Positions 26,954-35,390 of a stretch of 64,000 nucleotides of DNA are shown here, one piece after another. The position numbers were made by a program, and so were the translations under genes. The stretch covers positions 806,001 to 870,000 of the forward strand of contig NZ_CP093341.1 in NCBI RefSeq assembly GCF_022637455.1, given 5' to 3'. The notes beneath the pieces were generated by a model, which ran no database searches, had not been told where the DNA came from, and was given only the letters and a program-made list of their open reading frames with translations. The stretch comes from Lysobacter sp. S4-A87. Lineage in GTDB: Bacteria > Pseudomonadota > Gammaproteobacteria > Xanthomonadales > Xanthomonadaceae. Within the stretch, counting starts at the first letter, position 1, and each line of letters begins with the position of its first letter.

Positions 26954-27871
26954 ATGGAAACGCTGCTGCACCTGATTGCCGTCTACGGCCTGCTGGTCGT
27001 ATTCGTCAGCGTGTTCCTGGACCAGGGCGGCATCCCGGTTCCGGCCTATCCGCCGATCATCCTGACCGCGGCACTGGCGGTCGATCGCGGCGACAGCGTC
27101 TGGCCCATCCTGATCGTGGCAACGCTCGCCGCCATGCTGGCCGACTGGCTGTGGTTCATCGGCGGACGGCGGCTGGGCGCGAAACTGCTGCGCCTGATGT
27201 GCCGCCTGTCGTTGTCCCCCGACTCATGCGTGCTGATGACGCGCGGCGTGTACTCACGCTGGGGCGCGCCGTCGCTGATCGTGGCCAAGTTCGTTCCCGG
27301 TTTTGCCGCGGTGGCGACCACGCTGGCCGGTGAAACCGGCACGCGTACCGGGCGCTTCCTGTTCTACGACGGTATCGGCGCGCTGCTCTGGTCGGGCCTG
27401 GCCGTCGCGCTGGGCGCTGTTTTCCACGAAGCCGTGAACAGCGTGCTCGAGCGCCTGGAGGACCTGGGCCGTTTCGCGCTGCCGGCGATCGTCATCCTGA
27501 TCCTGGCCTTCGTCGGCTGGAAGCTGTGGAGGCGGCAGATGTTCCTGCGCCAGTTGCGCATGGCACGAATCACGCCGATGGAGCTTCGCCAGCTGATCGA
27601 CGAAGGCACCTCGCCGCTGATCCTGGACGTGCGTCCGGAAACGCTGCGCAATGCCTCCGGCTGGATCCCGGGCGCCGTATTCGTGCGCACGCTTGCGGAG
27701 GCGGCGTTGCAACCGCGCGACGAGGTCGTCGTGTATTGCGACTGCCCCAACGAAGCCTCCGCGGCGGTGTTGGCGCGCGAGCTCAACAAGCATGGATTCA
27801 AACGCGTGCGCCCGCTCGCCGGTGGCTTCGAAGGCTGGCGCAGCGAAGGCAACCAGGTCGCCTTCGAGTAG
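26954..27871 (+). CDS. DedA membrane protein fused to a rhodanese domain
   Basis: 305 residues. Residues ~1-195 are a DedA/SNARE-associated membrane domain (PF09335) with the FLDQGGIPVPAYPP segment, KFVPGFAAVATTLAG and about five helices, ending in a basic stop (KLWRRQMFLRQ). Residues ~205-305 are a rhodanese domain (PLILDVRPETLRNASGWIPGA) with the presumed active-site Cys in VVYCDCPNEASA. DedA proteins act in lipid flipping and envelope homeostasis; the fused domain would face the cytoplasm (inference). The fusion is continuous with no frameshift. Confidence 0.88.
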   Translation: METLLHLIAVYGLLVVFVSVFLDQGGIPVPAYPPIILTAALAVDRGDSVWPILIVATLAAMLADWLWFIGGRRLGAKLLRLMCRLSLSPDSCVLMTRGVYSRWGAPSLIVAKFVPGFAAVATTLAGETGTRTGRFLFYDGIGALLWSGLAVALGAVFHEAVNSVLERLEDLGRFALPAIVILILAFVGWKLWRRQMFLRQLRMARITPMELRQLIDEGTSPLILDVRPETLRNASGWIPGAVFVRTLAEAALQPRDEVVVYCDCPNEASAAVLARELNKHGFKRVRPLAGGFEGWRSEGNQVAFE

Positions 27872-27879
27872 ACACCCCG

Positions 27880-28323
27880 TCAGCGCGACCAGGGCCACCA
27901 GCCGCGGCCGGTACGCGCGTAGCGATCGGCAGCGCGTTCGAAGCGGTTGCGCACGCTGATGCCGCCGAAGGCCAGGTACAGCGGCAGGAACAACGGCCCC
28001 AGCGCCAGGTACTGGTAGACGTGGGCGCGCTCGTGATCGGCAAGGACGATCGCCGGTTCGTCGCCGTGGCCGGCACGGTGCGCGTAGGTCACGCAAGGCG
28101 AGTCCAGGCTGTCGCCAGTGTGCAGTATCACGTTGCCGAACGTGACCGCTCCACCTGGCCCCCAGGGCCAGCGGTGAAACACCAGCGCCAGTTCGCGGCG
28201 ACGCCAGTGCAGGTGCGCGCCGAAGGCCATCCCGGCCAGGCCCAGGGTGAGTCCAAGCAACGTGTTGGGCAGCGTCCACAGGGCGCCGAGCGCAACCAGT
28301 CCGCGGGTAAGAAGCGTCGACAT
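27880..28323 (-). CDS. Membrane protein with HExxH motif
   Basis: 147 residues: an N-terminal hydrophobic pair (LLTRGLVALGALWTLPNTLLGLTLGLAGMAFG), a soluble middle, then DHERAHVYQYLALGPLFLPLYL, which contains HERAH, a HExxH zinc-binding motif followed by a hydrophobic helix, and FERAADRYA, where the Glu could be a third ligand as in other gluzincins. Not a family I can name. Convergent with the DedA-rhodanese gene (8-base gap). Confidence 0.65.
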   Translation of the reverse strand: MSTLLTRGLVALGALWTLPNTLLGLTLGLAGMAFGAHLHWRRRELALVFHRWPWGPGGAVTFGNVILHTGDSLDSPCVTYAHRAGHGDEPAIVLADHERAHVYQYLALGPLFLPLYLAFGGISVRNRFERAADRYARTGRGWWPWSR

Positions 28324-28397
28324 GCGTGCAGCCTAGCGCAGGCAAATGCCGGTGGTGGCCAGGAAAGATTCACCCACCTTGGGCGCCTCCCGGGAAG

Positions 28398-28595
28398 TCA
28401 GTCGCCCTCGGGGACCAGCAGCCACAGGATCAGGTAGACCAGGATCCCCGGGAACGCCGCCGAGGCAATCGAGATCAGTACGTAGGCGATGCGCAGCAGC
28501 GTCGAACTCCATCCGAACCTGCGTGCGATGCCGCCCATTACCCCGGCGATCATCCGGTCGTGACGTGAGCGGGAAAGAGTGCGGGTGGTATTCAT
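28398..28595 (-). CDS. PspC-domain protein
   Basis: 65 residues; nearly the whole protein is a PspC domain: RMIAGVMGGIARRFGWSSTL then LRIAYVLISIASAAFPGILVYLILWLLVPEG, a single membrane hairpin. PspC proteins belong to envelope-stress (phage-shock) responses; in short stand-alone forms the partner is unknown. No pspA or pspB is nearby. Confidence 0.88.
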   Translation of the reverse strand: MNTTRTLSRSRHDRMIAGVMGGIARRFGWSSTLLRIAYVLISIASAAFPGILVYLILWLLVPEGD

Positions 28596-28654
28596 GGCGA
28601 CGCGATCCTTGGCGGCGACCGCTGGTGGCGGCGATCGGAGTCTAGCGCCGGCGC

Positions 28655-29038
28655 TCAGGGTGGAGCGTGACGAATGGCAGCCAATCGCGTTGTCAGCCAG
28701 GTCGACGAGGCGACGGCCGGCTGGCCGGGGCAGCGAACCTGGTAAGCCTTGCCGCTCATGCTGCTCTGGCTGCCGGCGCGCTCGATGAACTGCTCGGCAT
28801 TGGCGACCATGTCGCGCTTGCGCAGGTAGTCGTACTTGCGCCGCAAGTGCGACTGCGCCTCGCTCGCCGGGTACCAGCTGCCATTGCGCTGGAACTGGCA
28901 GCCGGAACTTCCCAGCGCGGTGATCAGCTGCTCGATCTCCTGCTGCGCCTTCGCCGGCAACGGCGCCTGCGCCTGCGCGATGGACGCGCAGGCGGCGAGC
29001 AGGACACCACTCAGGGACGCGCGGAGGATGCGGCTCAT
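28655..29038 (-). CDS. Exported DUF5329-like protein
   Basis: 127 residues with a signal peptide (MSRILRASLSGVLLAACASIAQA). The mature part has SSGCQFQRNGSWYPASEAQSHLRRKYDYL and ends with SGKAYQVRCPGQP; two cysteines could form a disulfide. The pattern fits the DUF5329 family of unknown function. The ATG at 29038 is chosen because it starts the signal peptide; it lies 7 bases after the SGNH hydrolase stop, so probably one operon. Confidence 0.78.
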   Translation of the reverse strand: MSRILRASLSGVLLAACASIAQAQAPLPAKAQQEIEQLITALGSSGCQFQRNGSWYPASEAQSHLRRKYDYLRKRDMVANAEQFIERAGSQSSMSGKAYQVRCPGQPAVASSTWLTTRLAAIRHAPP

Positions 29039-29045
29039 GGCGCCA

Positions 29046-29738
29046 TTACAACCTATCCAGCCATTTCCCCACCACATCGGTCCAGATGGCATAGCCGTTC
29101 TGGTTCATGTGCAGGTGATCGTCGAGGAAGAGCTCGCTGCGCGGCTGGCCGTCGGCGTCCAGCATCGGCGTGGCCACGTCCAGAAAGTCGACGCCCTGCT
29201 GGCCTCGCGCGTAATCGCGCACCAGCGCATTGGCCTCACGCATTCGGCCCATCAGGGCTTCCCGCGCCGGACTGGGCTTGATCGAGATGAAGGCGATCCG
29301 CGCCTGCGGCAACTGGGCCCGCAGATTGCTGACCAGCGCGGCGAAGTCGTCGCGCACCTGCTGCGGCGTGCGGCCTTCGGCGAGGTCGTTGTCACCGGCG
29401 TACACGACCACTGCGCGCGGCTGGTACGGGATCACGATGCGCTGGGCGTAGAAGGTCGTGTCGCGCAGGCGCGAACCGCCGAAGCCGCGGTTGATCGGCG
29501 CCGCCCCGGGGAAATCGTCGCCCAGGCTGCTCCACAGGCGGATCGAGGAACTGCCGACAAACACCACGCCGCCGGGCCGGCGACGGACGACACTGTCGGC
29601 CTGTTCGAAGGCAACGATGTCGGGCTCGAACCTGGTCGAGTCCTGCGACTGCGCAGCAGGGACAGCGGCAGGCGGCGTCGGATTGGATGCGCAGGCGGTC
29701 AGCAGCACGAGGCAGAGGAGCAGTACGAACTTGGGCAT
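29046..29738 (-). CDS. SGNH/GDSL-type lipoprotein hydrolase
   Basis: 230 residues. Lipobox LLTAC (Cys15) followed by a Pro/Ala-rich linker. SGNH blocks: VVFVGSSSIRLWSSLGDDFP (block I, with GSS instead of GDS), NRGFGGSRLRDTTF (block II Gly), VVYAGDNDLAEG (block III Asn), and ELFLDDHLHMNQNGYAIW (block V Asp and His). Predicted esterase/acetylhydrolase tethered to a membrane. The ATG at 29738 gives the lipoprotein signal; an upstream ATG at 29810 would spoil it. First gene of a pair with the DUF5329 protein. Confidence 0.87.
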   Translation of the reverse strand: MPKFVLLLCLVLLTACASNPTPPAAVPAAQSQDSTRFEPDIVAFEQADSVVRRRPGGVVFVGSSSIRLWSSLGDDFPGAAPINRGFGGSRLRDTTFYAQRIVIPYQPRAVVVYAGDNDLAEGRTPQQVRDDFAALVSNLRAQLPQARIAFISIKPSPAREALMGRMREANALVRDYARGQQGVDFLDVATPMLDADGQPRSELFLDDHLHMNQNGYAIWTDVVGKWLDRL

Positions 29739-29814
29739 CTGGGCAGTGTCAGGTGGGGTTGCTGACTGTGCCATGAGGCCAATGCGACGATCTGTCGATT
29801 GCTCCGCCATTCTA

Positions 29815-29840
29815 CAAAACCGCCGGCGCGAACCGCCGGC
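29815..29840 (-). terminator. Probable terminator after phaC
   Basis: On the minus strand GCCGGCG-GTTCG-CGCCGGC forms a 7-bp GC stem, followed by GGTTTTG, just past the phaC stop (29850). The T-run is short. Confidence 0.5.
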
Positions 29841-29849
29841 GCGATCGGC

Positions 29850-30932
29850 TCAACGCGAGCGCGCGGCGAGCCAGTCGTGGATTGCCGCAGGCACTTCGCG
29901 TTGCGCACGGCTGGAGACGTAGATGCCGATGTGCCCACCCTTGAACGACACTTCGCTGTAGTCCTCGCTGCCGACCAGGCCGGCCAGCACCTTCGACGAC
30001 GACGGTGGCACCAGGTGGTCCTGCTCGGCGTAGATGTTGAGCACCGGCATGTCGACATTGCGCAGATCAACCGGGCGCCCGCCGATGTCGATGCCGCCCT
30101 TGACGAAGCCGTTTCCCTGGTAGAACTGCTTGCAGAACTGGCGGAATGCCTCACCGGCCTGGTCGGGCGAATCGAAGATCCATTTCTCCATGCGCAGGAA
30201 GTCCTCCAGCGCCTTGCGGTCGTCGAGCACGTCGACCAGCCCGACGTACTTCTGCACGAACAGGCGCCACGGCTTGAGCGTGAGGTAGCACCAGTTCATG
30301 ACATCGGCCGGGACGTTGCCCAGCGTGTCGATGAACAGATCGATGTCGAGGCCGCGCGTCCAGTTGCCCAGCATGTTGTCGCTGGTGTGGAAATCGACCG
30401 GCGTGACCATCGTGATCAGGTTGCGCACCTTGTGCGGGTTGAGCGCGGCATGGCACAACGAGAACGCCCCGCCCTGGCAGATACCGAGCAGGTTGACCGC
30501 ATCGAGGCGGTACTCGCGACGCAGGTGATCGATGGCACCGCCGATATAACGCTGGATGTAGTCGTCCAGCTCGAGATAGCGGTCGGAGCGGTCCGGATAG
30601 CCCCAGTCGAGGACGTAGACGTCTTCGCCGCGCTCAAGCAGGCCGCGCACGAGCGACTTGTCCTCCTGCAGGTCGACCATGTAGGGCCGGTTGACCAGGG
30701 CGTAGACGATCAGCAGCGGGACCTTCGCCGTCGGTGCGCGATCGCCGCGGAAGCGATACAGAACGACCTTGCCGTCGCGCCAGACTTCCTCGCGCGCGGT
30801 TGCGCCGTAGTCGACGTCGTGGACCTGGTGCAGGGTTTCCAGGCCGGCGCGCAACTTGGCCTGGAAACGCAGCGACTCTTCCGCCAGCGACTGCGGCGTG
30901 AAGCCGAGCGGGCCTTGACCGAATCCGTCCAT
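29850..30932 (-). CDS. phaC: Class III polyhydroxyalkanoate synthase, catalytic subunit
   Basis: 360 residues, the short class III/IV length (class I enzymes are ~590). Lipase-box cysteine Cys152 lies in LLGICQGGAF, the acid in IYAEQDHLVPP and the His in FKGGHIGIYVSS. It polymerises (R)-3-hydroxyacyl-CoA on granule surfaces together with PhaE, which is encoded one base upstream. The ATG at 30932 is preferred because the upstream frame only covers the phaE tail. The 3-hydroxybutyrate-oligomer hydrolase and acetyl-CoA-related regulators nearby fit a poly-hydroxybutyrate role. Confidence 0.95.
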   Translation of the reverse strand: MDGFGQGPLGFTPQSLAEESLRFQAKLRAGLETLHQVHDVDYGATAREEVWRDGKVVLYRFRGDRAPTAKVPLLIVYALVNRPYMVDLQEDKSLVRGLLERGEDVYVLDWGYPDRSDRYLELDDYIQRYIGGAIDHLRREYRLDAVNLLGICQGGAFSLCHAALNPHKVRNLITMVTPVDFHTSDNMLGNWTRGLDIDLFIDTLGNVPADVMNWCYLTLKPWRLFVQKYVGLVDVLDDRKALEDFLRMEKWIFDSPDQAGEAFRQFCKQFYQGNGFVKGGIDIGGRPVDLRNVDMPVLNIYAEQDHLVPPSSSKVLAGLVGSEDYSEVSFKGGHIGIYVSSRAQREVPAAIHDWLAARSR

Positions 30933-30933
30933 G

Positions 30934-31989
30934 TCAGCGCTTCCCCTTGGTCTTGGCGGGCTTGGCGGCGGGCTTTGCAGCAGGCTTGGCGGCAGACCTG
31001 GCCGGCGCAGCCTTGCGCGCCTTTGCCGCGGGCTTTGGTGCTGGCTTCGGTGCAGGCGCCGGTGCAGGCTCCGCACGCTGCCTCGACGCAGTCCCTTCGC
31101 TTCGACCGGCGCGCGTGGCAGCCCCTTCGACGGCGTCGCGCAGGCGCCGCAGTTCGCGCTCGAGCTGCACGATCTTGCGGTGTGCCGAGTCCAGCTCGGT
31201 TCGTGTCGGCATGCCCATCTGCGCGCTGGCCTGCTCGACGATCGTCTGCTGGCGGCCGCGCAGCGTCATCTGTGCATTGACCAGGGCGGCATAGGCATCG
31301 CGGAAGCGCGGCGACAGCGCGATATCGGCATAGGCCTCTTCCGCCGCATCGATCCACAAGTCGAACAGCGCCCGCACCGACTCGAGCTGGCGGCCCGGCG
31401 CGCTGCGTTCGCCAAGCTTGCGCTCGAAGCGCACGAAGGCGTCCTGGCCGGCTTCACCCAGCAAGGTCTGGTAGGCCTGGCTTTGCTGCTGCAGGTCGAC
31501 CTGCGCCTGCATCAGGTGCTGCCAGCGCTCCTGGTGCTCGCGGGCGAAGCCGAACGCGGGAAGGCCCAGCCACGAGCGGCCATCGCGCTGCACCTTCTGC
31601 AGCCACGGCGCGGCCTGTTCGAACCACTGCGAGGGATCGGTGCTGGCACTGCCGGGCATCATGCCCAGCATGTGCGCGAACGGATTGGCGCCATCGCCGC
31701 CGAGCGCCTGCTTCCAGGCGGCGGTGATGTCGGCGGCGTTGGCGGGGCGACCGGCGAACTGCGCCGCCAGCTGCTGCATCTGCCCGAACCACCCTTGGGC
31801 CTGGGTGTTGAAACGCGACACGGCTTCATCGCCCTGCGGCATCCCGCCCCTGGCCAGCTGCGACCACCAGTTCATGGCGTCGTTCCAGCCTGGCAGGCCC
31901 GGCGCCTCAGGCGTCGTCGCCGAACGCAGGGTGTCACCCCAGGCGTTCCAGTACTGCCGCGTCCACGCCTCGAAATCGTCCTGCTTCAT
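30934..31989 (-). CDS. phaE: Class III PHA synthase subunit PhaE with lysine/alanine-rich tail
   Basis: 351 residues. The N-terminal part (MKQDDFEAWTRQYWNAWGD) and central helices (SPRFRDAYAALVNAQMTLRG; MGMPTRTELDSAHRKIVQLE) match PhaE. After residue ~295 a tail of about 55 residues is made of Lys, Ala and Pro (APKPAPKPAAKARKAAPARS and three further AKPA-type repeats, ending KTKGKR), like histone H1 or PhaF tails. PhaE activates PhaC; the tail might bind DNA or the granule surface. Gap to phaC is 1 base, to pssA 67. Confidence 0.93.
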   Translation of the reverse strand: MKQDDFEAWTRQYWNAWGDTLRSATTPEAPGLPGWNDAMNWWSQLARGGMPQGDEAVSRFNTQAQGWFGQMQQLAAQFAGRPANAADITAAWKQALGGDGANPFAHMLGMMPGSASTDPSQWFEQAAPWLQKVQRDGRSWLGLPAFGFAREHQERWQHLMQAQVDLQQQSQAYQTLLGEAGQDAFVRFERKLGERSAPGRQLESVRALFDLWIDAAEEAYADIALSPRFRDAYAALVNAQMTLRGRQQTIVEQASAQMGMPTRTELDSAHRKIVQLERELRRLRDAVEGAATRAGRSEGTASRQRAEPAPAPAPKPAPKPAAKARKAAPARSAAKPAAKPAAKPAKTKGKR

Positions 31990-32056
31990 CGCCGCCTCCG
32001 CATGATCCCGGCCATGTTAGCAAGGGTCATGTTGCACGGCCGCGACGGGGACGCTG

Positions 32057-32671
32057 TCAGGGCTTTGGGATCCGCAAGGTCTTGCTGATCATCAGCGATC
32101 CCGACAGGGCGAAGATCAGCACCAGCGGATGGAACTGCCACGGCCCGAGCTTGATCATGCCCAGCCACAGGTCGGGCCCGATGGCGCCCTGCCAGGCGGC
32201 CACGGCCAGCACCACCACCAGCGCCAGGCTGGTCGGAATCGGCGTGCCTTCGAAGAACTTGACCTTGTCGCCGCCGCCGGACAGTTGCTCGGCGGTGACG
32301 TTGTAGCGCGCCAGTCGGCTCACGCCGCAGCCGACGAAGTAACTGAGCACCACCCAGTCCCAGCCGCCCTGCAACCCGCAGGCGTAGGCCAGCGCCGCCG
32401 GGGCGACGCCGAAGGAGATCACGTCGGCAAGCGAATCGAGTTCACGGCCGAGGGTCGAGGCGGAATTGCGCCAGCGCGCAACGCGGCCGTCGAGCGCGTC
32501 GAAGATGAAGGCCAGCGGGATCAGCGCCATGCCGATCAGCAGGTCGCGAACGCCGCCCTCCTGCAGGAAGCGCATCGCAGCGAAGATCGCGCCCGTGCCG
32601 CAGAAGGCATTGGCCAGCGTGAACCAGTCCGCGAGGTGGAACTCGCGCAGCATTGAAAAGTGGCGCGACAT
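32057..32671 (-). CDS. pssA: CDP-diacylglycerol-serine O-phosphatidyltransferase
   Basis: 204-residue membrane enzyme. The CDP-alcohol phosphatidyltransferase motif DGRVARWRNSASTLGRELDS followed by LAD (Asp61 to Asp83; DG-x2-AR-x8-G-x3-D-x3-D) is intact. Six or so helices. It makes phosphatidylserine, precursor of phosphatidylethanolamine. The start at 32671 was chosen because AGGAG precedes it at good spacing; an ATG seven codons upstream lacks one. Lies between the 3HB-oligomer hydrolase and phaE on the same strand. Related transferases for other alcohols cannot be fully excluded. Confidence 0.88.
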   Translation of the reverse strand: MSRHFSMLREFHLADWFTLANAFCGTGAIFAAMRFLQEGGVRDLLIGMALIPLAFIFDALDGRVARWRNSASTLGRELDSLADVISFGVAPAALAYACGLQGGWDWVVLSYFVGCGVSRLARYNVTAEQLSGGGDKVKFFEGTPIPTSLALVVVLAVAAWQGAIGPDLWLGMIKLGPWQFHPLVLIFALSGSLMISKTLRIPKP

Positions 32672-32787
32672 GCGGCGCTCCTGATCCATCAAGATCCATC
32701 AAGGCCTGCCAGCGTGCCAAATCGGACGTTAAGGCGGCAAGAGCCTTGTTGGATTCCCCGCTCCCCGGTTGCGGCGGCGAGGCCGCC

Positions 32788-34617
32788 TCAGCGCGGTATG
32801 GCCAGGTTCGCGGCCTCCAGCGGCTTGCCGGCACGTGGCGTCGTGGCGATCACGGCATCGACCGGCAGTGCGCCATTGCCGTCCAGCTGCGCGCTGACCC
32901 GGTCCAGCGCCGCGTAGACGTACGGCAACAGCGGCAGGTAGCGCGCGCCGTAGTCGGGCAGACCGAGGAACGCGTCGAAGTGCTGGGCATTGCGCACCTG
33001 CCAGTAGCGCACGTCGCGGCCGGCGGCCTGTGCCTGCTTCACGTAGGGCGCGCTGGTGAATGCCGGCGGCACCAGGCCGTCGTCGCTGCCATGGATGACC
33101 ACCACCGGCAGGCCCTTGCGCGGCAGGCCGGCCTGGGTTGCGGCGATGCCCTTGCGCACGCGCTGCGCATCGGCGGAGTCGCCCGTCCACAGGGCCCGCA
33201 GGCACTGCAGCGTCACCAGCGGCGCCTTCGGATTGGATTCGAGCAGGTTGACGCCCGCACCCGGCGGGATGCCGCTGGCGTCCGACCACCACGCAGCGCG
33301 CTCGGCAGCGGTCGCGGCGCGCGAGCTGAAATCGGCATTGAGCGCGCCGTAGCCGTTGCCGCAGGGCAGCTCTCCGACTCCGTAGCGGCCGTAGGCCGAC
33401 GCGTAGGTCACCGCGACCGCGCGCCACAGATCGAAGCCGACAGACAGTGCACCTGCGCGCAGGGCCTCGTCGGTCCAGCCATGGGACTTGAGCATGTCGT
33501 AGGCGGATTTGGCCTGCGCTGCAGTGTCGCCGCCCTCGATCAGTCCGCTTTCCTTGAGTGCGGCGCAGCGCTGCGTCCACAGCGGCGCGACCTGCGCCGT
33601 CAACGGTGGCTGCGGCAGGTTCTGCATGTGCAGCAGCGCGCACGGCATCAGCAGTGCCGCCTCGGTGGTGAAGTCGTACAGGGGACGACTGCCACCGCCT
33701 TGCGCGTAGACGTTGGGTTCGCCGGCAACGACCGCATCGAGCCAGTCGCCGTCGAGCTCGGCCGCGCGCAATACCGCGCCGCCGCCATTGGAGATGCCGA
33801 CGGCGATGACACGCGTGTTGTCGAAGGTGAAGGGCGCGGCCTGCGGGAAGGCGCTGTCGAGCGATTGCAGTGCAAACTGCGCCGCCTGCTTGACGTGCCG
33901 GCCCCAGTCGGCCTCGGGGTTGTCGCGCGAATGTGCGTGCTTGAATGCCACGCCGGTCGATGCCGACGTCACCGGCTCGAAGGCCAGGCCGTCGCCGCGT
34001 GCGCCGACGGTGCCATCGGCGCGGGCACCCTGCCCCGCGTCGAGATCGAAATAGTCGGTGCCGGCGCCCTTGTCGGTGTAGGCCACCGCGCAGCCCTTGG
34101 GCAGGCCCCACGCTCCGGCGACGGCAATTGCGCCATAGATGCCGCGCGAACCCGACGACGCCGTCACCACCAGGCAGCGCTTGCCGGTGTCGAATCCATC
34201 GGGCACCTGCACCAGCACGCGGTGCGGCGAGTTCGCACCGGGCACGGTCGCGAACGCGCTGTACTCGCGGCCCGGCACGCTGGCCACGCTGCCGTAGAGC
34301 TCTCCGTAACCACCGCCCGGCGCGAGGTCGGCGATGCCGCGCCAGTTGCTCCACAGCGCACGACGGCGCAGTTCGGCGGGCGTGGGGTCCCCGACATCGC
34401 CAAGCGCGGGCGGTGCCATCGCGCGCAGCCCCGACAGGCCGAGGCCGGCGCTGAGCAGATCGTCGCTGCCGCGATGTTCGGTCATGCGCAATGCGGAGAA
34501 CATCGGCGCGGCCTCCGTCTTGCTGCGCGGGGTGGACGTGGAGCAGGCCATCAGGGAAATGGCGGCCAGGGCGAGCGTGGCGCCGGCGAGGACGGTTCGG
34601 ACGGGTCGCGTGGTCAT
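32788..34617 (-). CDS. D-(-)-3-hydroxybutyrate oligomer hydrolase
   Basis: 609 residues, matching the 3HBOH family (PF10605). The N-terminus has a signal with lipobox-like LMAC (Cys25). Diagnostic stretches: YTDKGAGTDYFDLDAGQGAR, nucleophile Ser276 in VGISNGGGAVLR, acid region VIHGSDDGLVPP and VRNAQHFDAFLGLPDYGARY carrying the His. It cleaves 3-hydroxybutyrate oligomers released during PHB breakdown; the export signal suggests a periplasmic or outer location. Divergent from the response regulator at 34714, with a 96-base shared intergenic region holding a palindrome. Confidence 0.9.
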   Translation of the reverse strand: MTTRPVRTVLAGATLALAAISLMACSTSTPRSKTEAAPMFSALRMTEHRGSDDLLSAGLGLSGLRAMAPPALGDVGDPTPAELRRRALWSNWRGIADLAPGGGYGELYGSVASVPGREYSAFATVPGANSPHRVLVQVPDGFDTGKRCLVVTASSGSRGIYGAIAVAGAWGLPKGCAVAYTDKGAGTDYFDLDAGQGARADGTVGARGDGLAFEPVTSASTGVAFKHAHSRDNPEADWGRHVKQAAQFALQSLDSAFPQAAPFTFDNTRVIAVGISNGGGAVLRAAELDGDWLDAVVAGEPNVYAQGGGSRPLYDFTTEAALLMPCALLHMQNLPQPPLTAQVAPLWTQRCAALKESGLIEGGDTAAQAKSAYDMLKSHGWTDEALRAGALSVGFDLWRAVAVTYASAYGRYGVGELPCGNGYGALNADFSSRAATAAERAAWWSDASGIPPGAGVNLLESNPKAPLVTLQCLRALWTGDSADAQRVRKGIAATQAGLPRKGLPVVVIHGSDDGLVPPAFTSAPYVKQAQAAGRDVRYWQVRNAQHFDAFLGLPDYGARYLPLLPYVYAALDRVSAQLDGNGALPVDAVIATTPRAGKPLEAANLAIPR

Positions 34618-34653
34618 CGTCGCAGACTAGCAAGGCCAGCCGCGGTGCCCATC

Positions 34654-34665
34654 GTACTTTCGTAC
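34654..34665. promoter_or_regulatory. Operator-like GTACTTTCGTAC between 3HBOH and response regulator
   Basis: GTAC-TTTC-GTAC, within TCGTACTTTCGTACCA, sits in the 96-base divergent intergenic region. A 10-of-12 match (GTACCTTCGGAC) lies at 41255-41266 upstream of the TonB receptor. Confidence 0.45.
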
Positions 34666-34713
34666 CAAGCATGGGCCGACACGCAGGTGCGTGCACTTGC
34701 TAGGCTATCGGCA

Positions 34714-35376
34714 ATGCCGACCCTGCTGATCGCCGACGACCATCCGCTGTTCCGCGCCGCATTGCGGCAGGCGGCACTGGAAGCCGTAAGCGGTGCCGAG
34801 ATCCTCGAAGCGGGCCACCTGGACGCCGTGCTGGCGGCGCTCGACGCCGATTCCGGGGTCGACCTGGTGCTGCTCGACCTGCACATGCCAGGCAACCATG
34901 GCCTGGCTGGACTGGCCGCGATCCGCGCCCAGCACCCGGGCGTGGCGGTGGTGGTGGTCTCGGCCAACGACGACCCGCGCGTGGTGCGGCGCGCACTCGA
35001 CCATGGCGCCGCCGGTTACCTGCCCAAGAGCGCCGGCCTGGACGAACTGCGCGACGCCATCCGTGCCGTCCTCGCCTGCGAGCAATGGCTGCCGGCGACG
35101 CTGCGCGCAGCGGTTGCGCGCACGCAGAGCGACAGTGGCGATGCCGACCTGGCGGCGCGCCTGGCGAGCCTGTCGCCGCAGCAGTTCAGGGTGCTGACGC
35201 TGGTGGCGCAGGGCCTGCTCAACAAGCAGATCGCCGACCGCCTGGTCGTGCAGGAGCGGACGGTGAAAGCCCACTTGTCGGCGATCTTCGAGCGGCTTGG
35301 CGTGCGCAACCGCACCCAGGCCAGCGTGGTGCTGCGCGAACTGGAATTGTCGGATCCGGCGCGGCAGATGGCCTGA
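34714..35376 (+). CDS. NarL/LuxR-family response regulator (CrbR/ErdR-like)
   Basis: 220 residues: receiver domain with phospho-acceptor Asp55 in DLVLLDLHMPG, conserved DD near the N-terminus (IADDHPLFRAAL), Lys in YLPKSAG, and a C-terminal LuxR HTH (LSPQQFRVLTLVAQGLLNKQIA...RTVKAHLSAIFERLGV). Convergent with the transporter-fused hybrid kinase; NarL-type partners of such kinases are the CrbR/ErdR group controlling acetyl-CoA synthetase (acetate switch). The large frame upstream (32653 on) is antisense and not part of it. Confidence 0.88.
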   Translation: MPTLLIADDHPLFRAALRQAALEAVSGAEILEAGHLDAVLAALDADSGVDLVLLDLHMPGNHGLAGLAAIRAQHPGVAVVVVSANDDPRVVRRALDHGAAGYLPKSAGLDELRDAIRAVLACEQWLPATLRAAVARTQSDSGDADLAARLASLSPQQFRVLTLVAQGLLNKQIADRLVVQERTVKAHLSAIFERLGVRNRTQASVVLRELELSDPARQMA

Positions 35377-35390
35377 GACGTGGCGGCTTT

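Noticed and set aside
32653-34713. Long plus-strand frame extending the NarL regulator upstream
   Set aside because: Antisense to the 3HB-oligomer hydrolase; the regulator clearly starts at 34714 with MPTLLIADDHP.
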